Assembly: GCA_045586925.1 (NCBI GenBank)
Contig: JAZNBG010000026.1
Span: 1 to 64,000 of the forward strand
Reading direction: 5' to 3'
Length of the DNA stretch: 64,000 nucleotides
Source of the DNA: SIG440 sp045586925
GTDB lineage: Bacteria > Bacillota > Clostridia > Monoglobales > Monoglobaceae
Shown here: positions 62,849 to 64,000 of the stretch, piece by piece
Layout of the letters: each line of letters opens with the position of its first letter
Position numbering within the stretch: the stretch's first letter is position 1
Notes under the pieces: generated by a model
Told to the model about the DNA's origin: nothing
Seen by the model: only the letters and a program-made list of their open reading frames with translations
Databases searched by the model: none
Made by a program: the position numbers and the translations under genes

Positions 62849-63448
62849 TTATTTCTCAAATTTCAGATTACCAAAGAATTCAGGTCTGTGGAAGTCGGGG
62901 CTTTCGGTTTCGATTGCCTTCCACATTCCGTAATGGCGGTGTCCTGTTGAGCTTCCGCATTTCTGGAAGTTTCCGTGCATTACCTCGGTTGGCTCGCCCA
63001 CATATTTTCTGATAAAGTCCATAGGGATTTTAAAGGACATTCTCCAGCCGCCGTCAAACAGTTCGGGATGGATGTCAAATGTTGATAAGGGGTCTTCGAT
63101 ATACTTTCTGTCGTGGCGTGATTTGCCGATTGAAAGGTTAAGTGTGCCCAGTGCATTTAATTCAAAGTTGAAATATCTTCCGTCATCTTCGTTGGGGCAA
63201 AAGAAAAACTCCACACAACTGTCTGTGCAAACGGGGTCGTTTCTTTTAACATATTTTGCAACGATTGGCAACTCGTCAGTTTCCATACGCACAAAAACGG
63301 CCTCGTCGTTGTATAAAAGGCGGGCGGTGGTATGAAATTCCGGGGTAAATTCCTTCCAGGGATTTACATTCACATCCGCAACATTGGCGGTTGCCCAATC
63401 CTCCTCACAAAACGTTGCACTTGCTTTTTTGATAACATATTCTTGCAT
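62849..63448 (-). CDS. CBM9-like carbohydrate-binding protein
   Basis: 199 residues, no signal peptide. The whole protein looks like a single family 9-type beta-sandwich: WATANVADVNVNPW, ARLLYNDEAVFVRMETDE, DSCVEFFFCPNEDDGRYFNFE and a terminal PEFFGNLKFEK. These stand-alone CBM9-like proteins are common in glycan loci and often annotated as carbohydrate-binding family 9-like. AAGGAGG is upstream of ATG 63448. Probably downstream of the AraC gene in one unit. Confidence 0.82.
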   Translation of the reverse strand: MQEYVIKKASATFCEEDWATANVADVNVNPWKEFTPEFHTTARLLYNDEAVFVRMETDELPIVAKYVKRNDPVCTDSCVEFFFCPNEDDGRYFNFELNALGTLNLSIGKSRHDRKYIEDPLSTFDIHPELFDGGWRMSFKIPMDFIRKYVGEPTEVMHGNFQKCGSSTGHRHYGMWKAIETESPDFHRPEFFGNLKFEK

Positions 63449-63477
63449 ATTTTTATCCTCCTTATAAAAATAAAAAA

Positions 63478-64000
63478 TTATATATTTTGATTGCGATATT
63501 CGCTTGGAGTGTAGCCTGTTTTGGCTTTAAAAATCTTGCCAAAATGATAAATGTCACTGTATCCAAGCTGAAAAGCAACATCCTTGACTAAGTTTTTTTC
63601 GCTGAGCAACAGCTCTTTTGCACGTTCTATTTTAAGAGAAAGCACATATTCCTTTGGCGAACCCCCAAACCTTTGATAAAACAATTTTTCATAATACTTT
63701 GCACTTATTTTTGAGAGCTCTGCAAGCTTCATAATTCTGAAATCAGGCTCAAGATAGTGAGCGTGCAGATATGTAACCGAGTCTGCAATCTTTGAATATC
63801 CTTCCGAACAGAGATAAGATTCCTTTTTTTTGATTAAGCTTTCGCAGATTTTAAAAAACAGGGACTTGCAGGCAGAAGGACTGCCGGCACTTTTTCTGTT
63901 CCATACTTTTTCGGTATCCGAAAAAAGAGTTTTTATGGTGTCTGATTCTGCAAACTTAACCAAAAAGGGCGGATGGGGCGAATCACACGCCAACTCAAAA
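63478..64000 (-). CDS. AraC-family regulator, 5' part outside the window
   Basis: The frame is still open at the right edge, so the N-terminus lies beyond 64000; about 174 codons are visible. The C-terminal AraC helix-turn-helix pair is intact, with FRIMKLAELSKISAKYYEKL and TGYTPSEYRNQNI. Upstream of the CBM9-like gene by 30 bases on the same strand. It is the third AraC regulator in about 7 kb. Confidence 0.88.
   Translation of the reverse strand, partial: FELACDSPHPPFLVKFAESDTIKTLFSDTEKVWNRKSAGSPSACKSLFFKICESLIKKKESYLCSEGYSKIADSVTYLHAHYLEPDFRIMKLAELSKISAKYYEKLFYQRFGGSPKEYVLSLKIERAKELLLSEKNLVKDVAFQLGYSDIYHFGKIFKAKTGYTPSEYRNQNI

Overview
The window looks like a low-GC Gram-positive anaerobe of the class Clostridia (Bacillota). 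The reasons are strong AGGAGG ribosome-binding sites, frequent TTG/GTG starts, a type III glutamine synthetase, S-layer-homology (SLH) surface proteins, YesM/YesN-type two-component regulators and LplB/YtcP-type sugar ABC permeases. The genus cannot be fixed from sequence alone. Most of the window is accessory DNA for taking up and breaking down plant-type or host-type glycans.

Left part (1-8.4 kb): a sialidase-like protein, then housekeeping genes: a family 3 glycoside hydrolase with inorganic pyrophosphatase, a small Cys-rich membrane protein, glutamine synthetase III, ribosomal protein S20 and tRNA-Trp. The intergenic DNA here is rich in repeats. It holds a 144-bp MITE-like inverted-repeat element, two copies of a ~150-bp structured repeat, and a duplicated tRNA-Trp 3' end with its terminator. 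One copy of the structured repeat sits inside one copy of the duplication, so the empty and filled sites can both be read. An IS110 transposase remnant follows. The glycan island appears to begin just after this scarred tRNA locus.

Glycan island I (8.9-35.5 kb): a GH123-N/DUF6067-like hydrolase, two ABC permeases and a lipoprotein sugar-binding protein, a YesN-type response regulator and YesM-type histidine kinase, then six large secreted proteins (two paralogous right-handed beta-helix proteins, two LamG/Ig proteins and two SLH proteins). One LamG gene is broken, or frameshifted, at a CTT TGA C sequence.

Glycan island II (35.6-53.1 kb): mostly signal-less, hence probably cytoplasmic, enzymes. 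They are a NagZ-like GH3, a GH94 phosphorylase, an SGNH esterase, two tandem neutral-ceramidase-fold proteins, a Gfo/Idh/MocA oxidoreductase, a GH2, a relic glycerophosphodiesterase, EutH, glucuronate isomerase, a glucuronidase-like hydrolase and a CE15-like glucuronoyl esterase. The last three point to glucuronate-bearing glycans.

Right part (53.5-64 kb): a third ceramidase-fold protein, a GH5-like glycosidase split by a single-base frameshift, three AraC regulators, and an operon of MBL lactonase, galactonate-dehydratase-like enolase, GH16 and SDR that could form an oxidative sugar route, then a CBM9-like protein.

Three features cut across the window. (1) A 15-bp motif resembling AGCATAAAACATCAT lies 21-32 bp before the -10 box of three glycan promoters, a candidate operator of the island regulator. 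(2) Runs of adjacent hairpins, some closed into cloverleaf-like modules, occupy many intergenic gaps and share hairpin cores. (3) Decay is visible: a truncated GH3, a deleted GDPD, a shortened uronate isomerase and two frameshifted genes.
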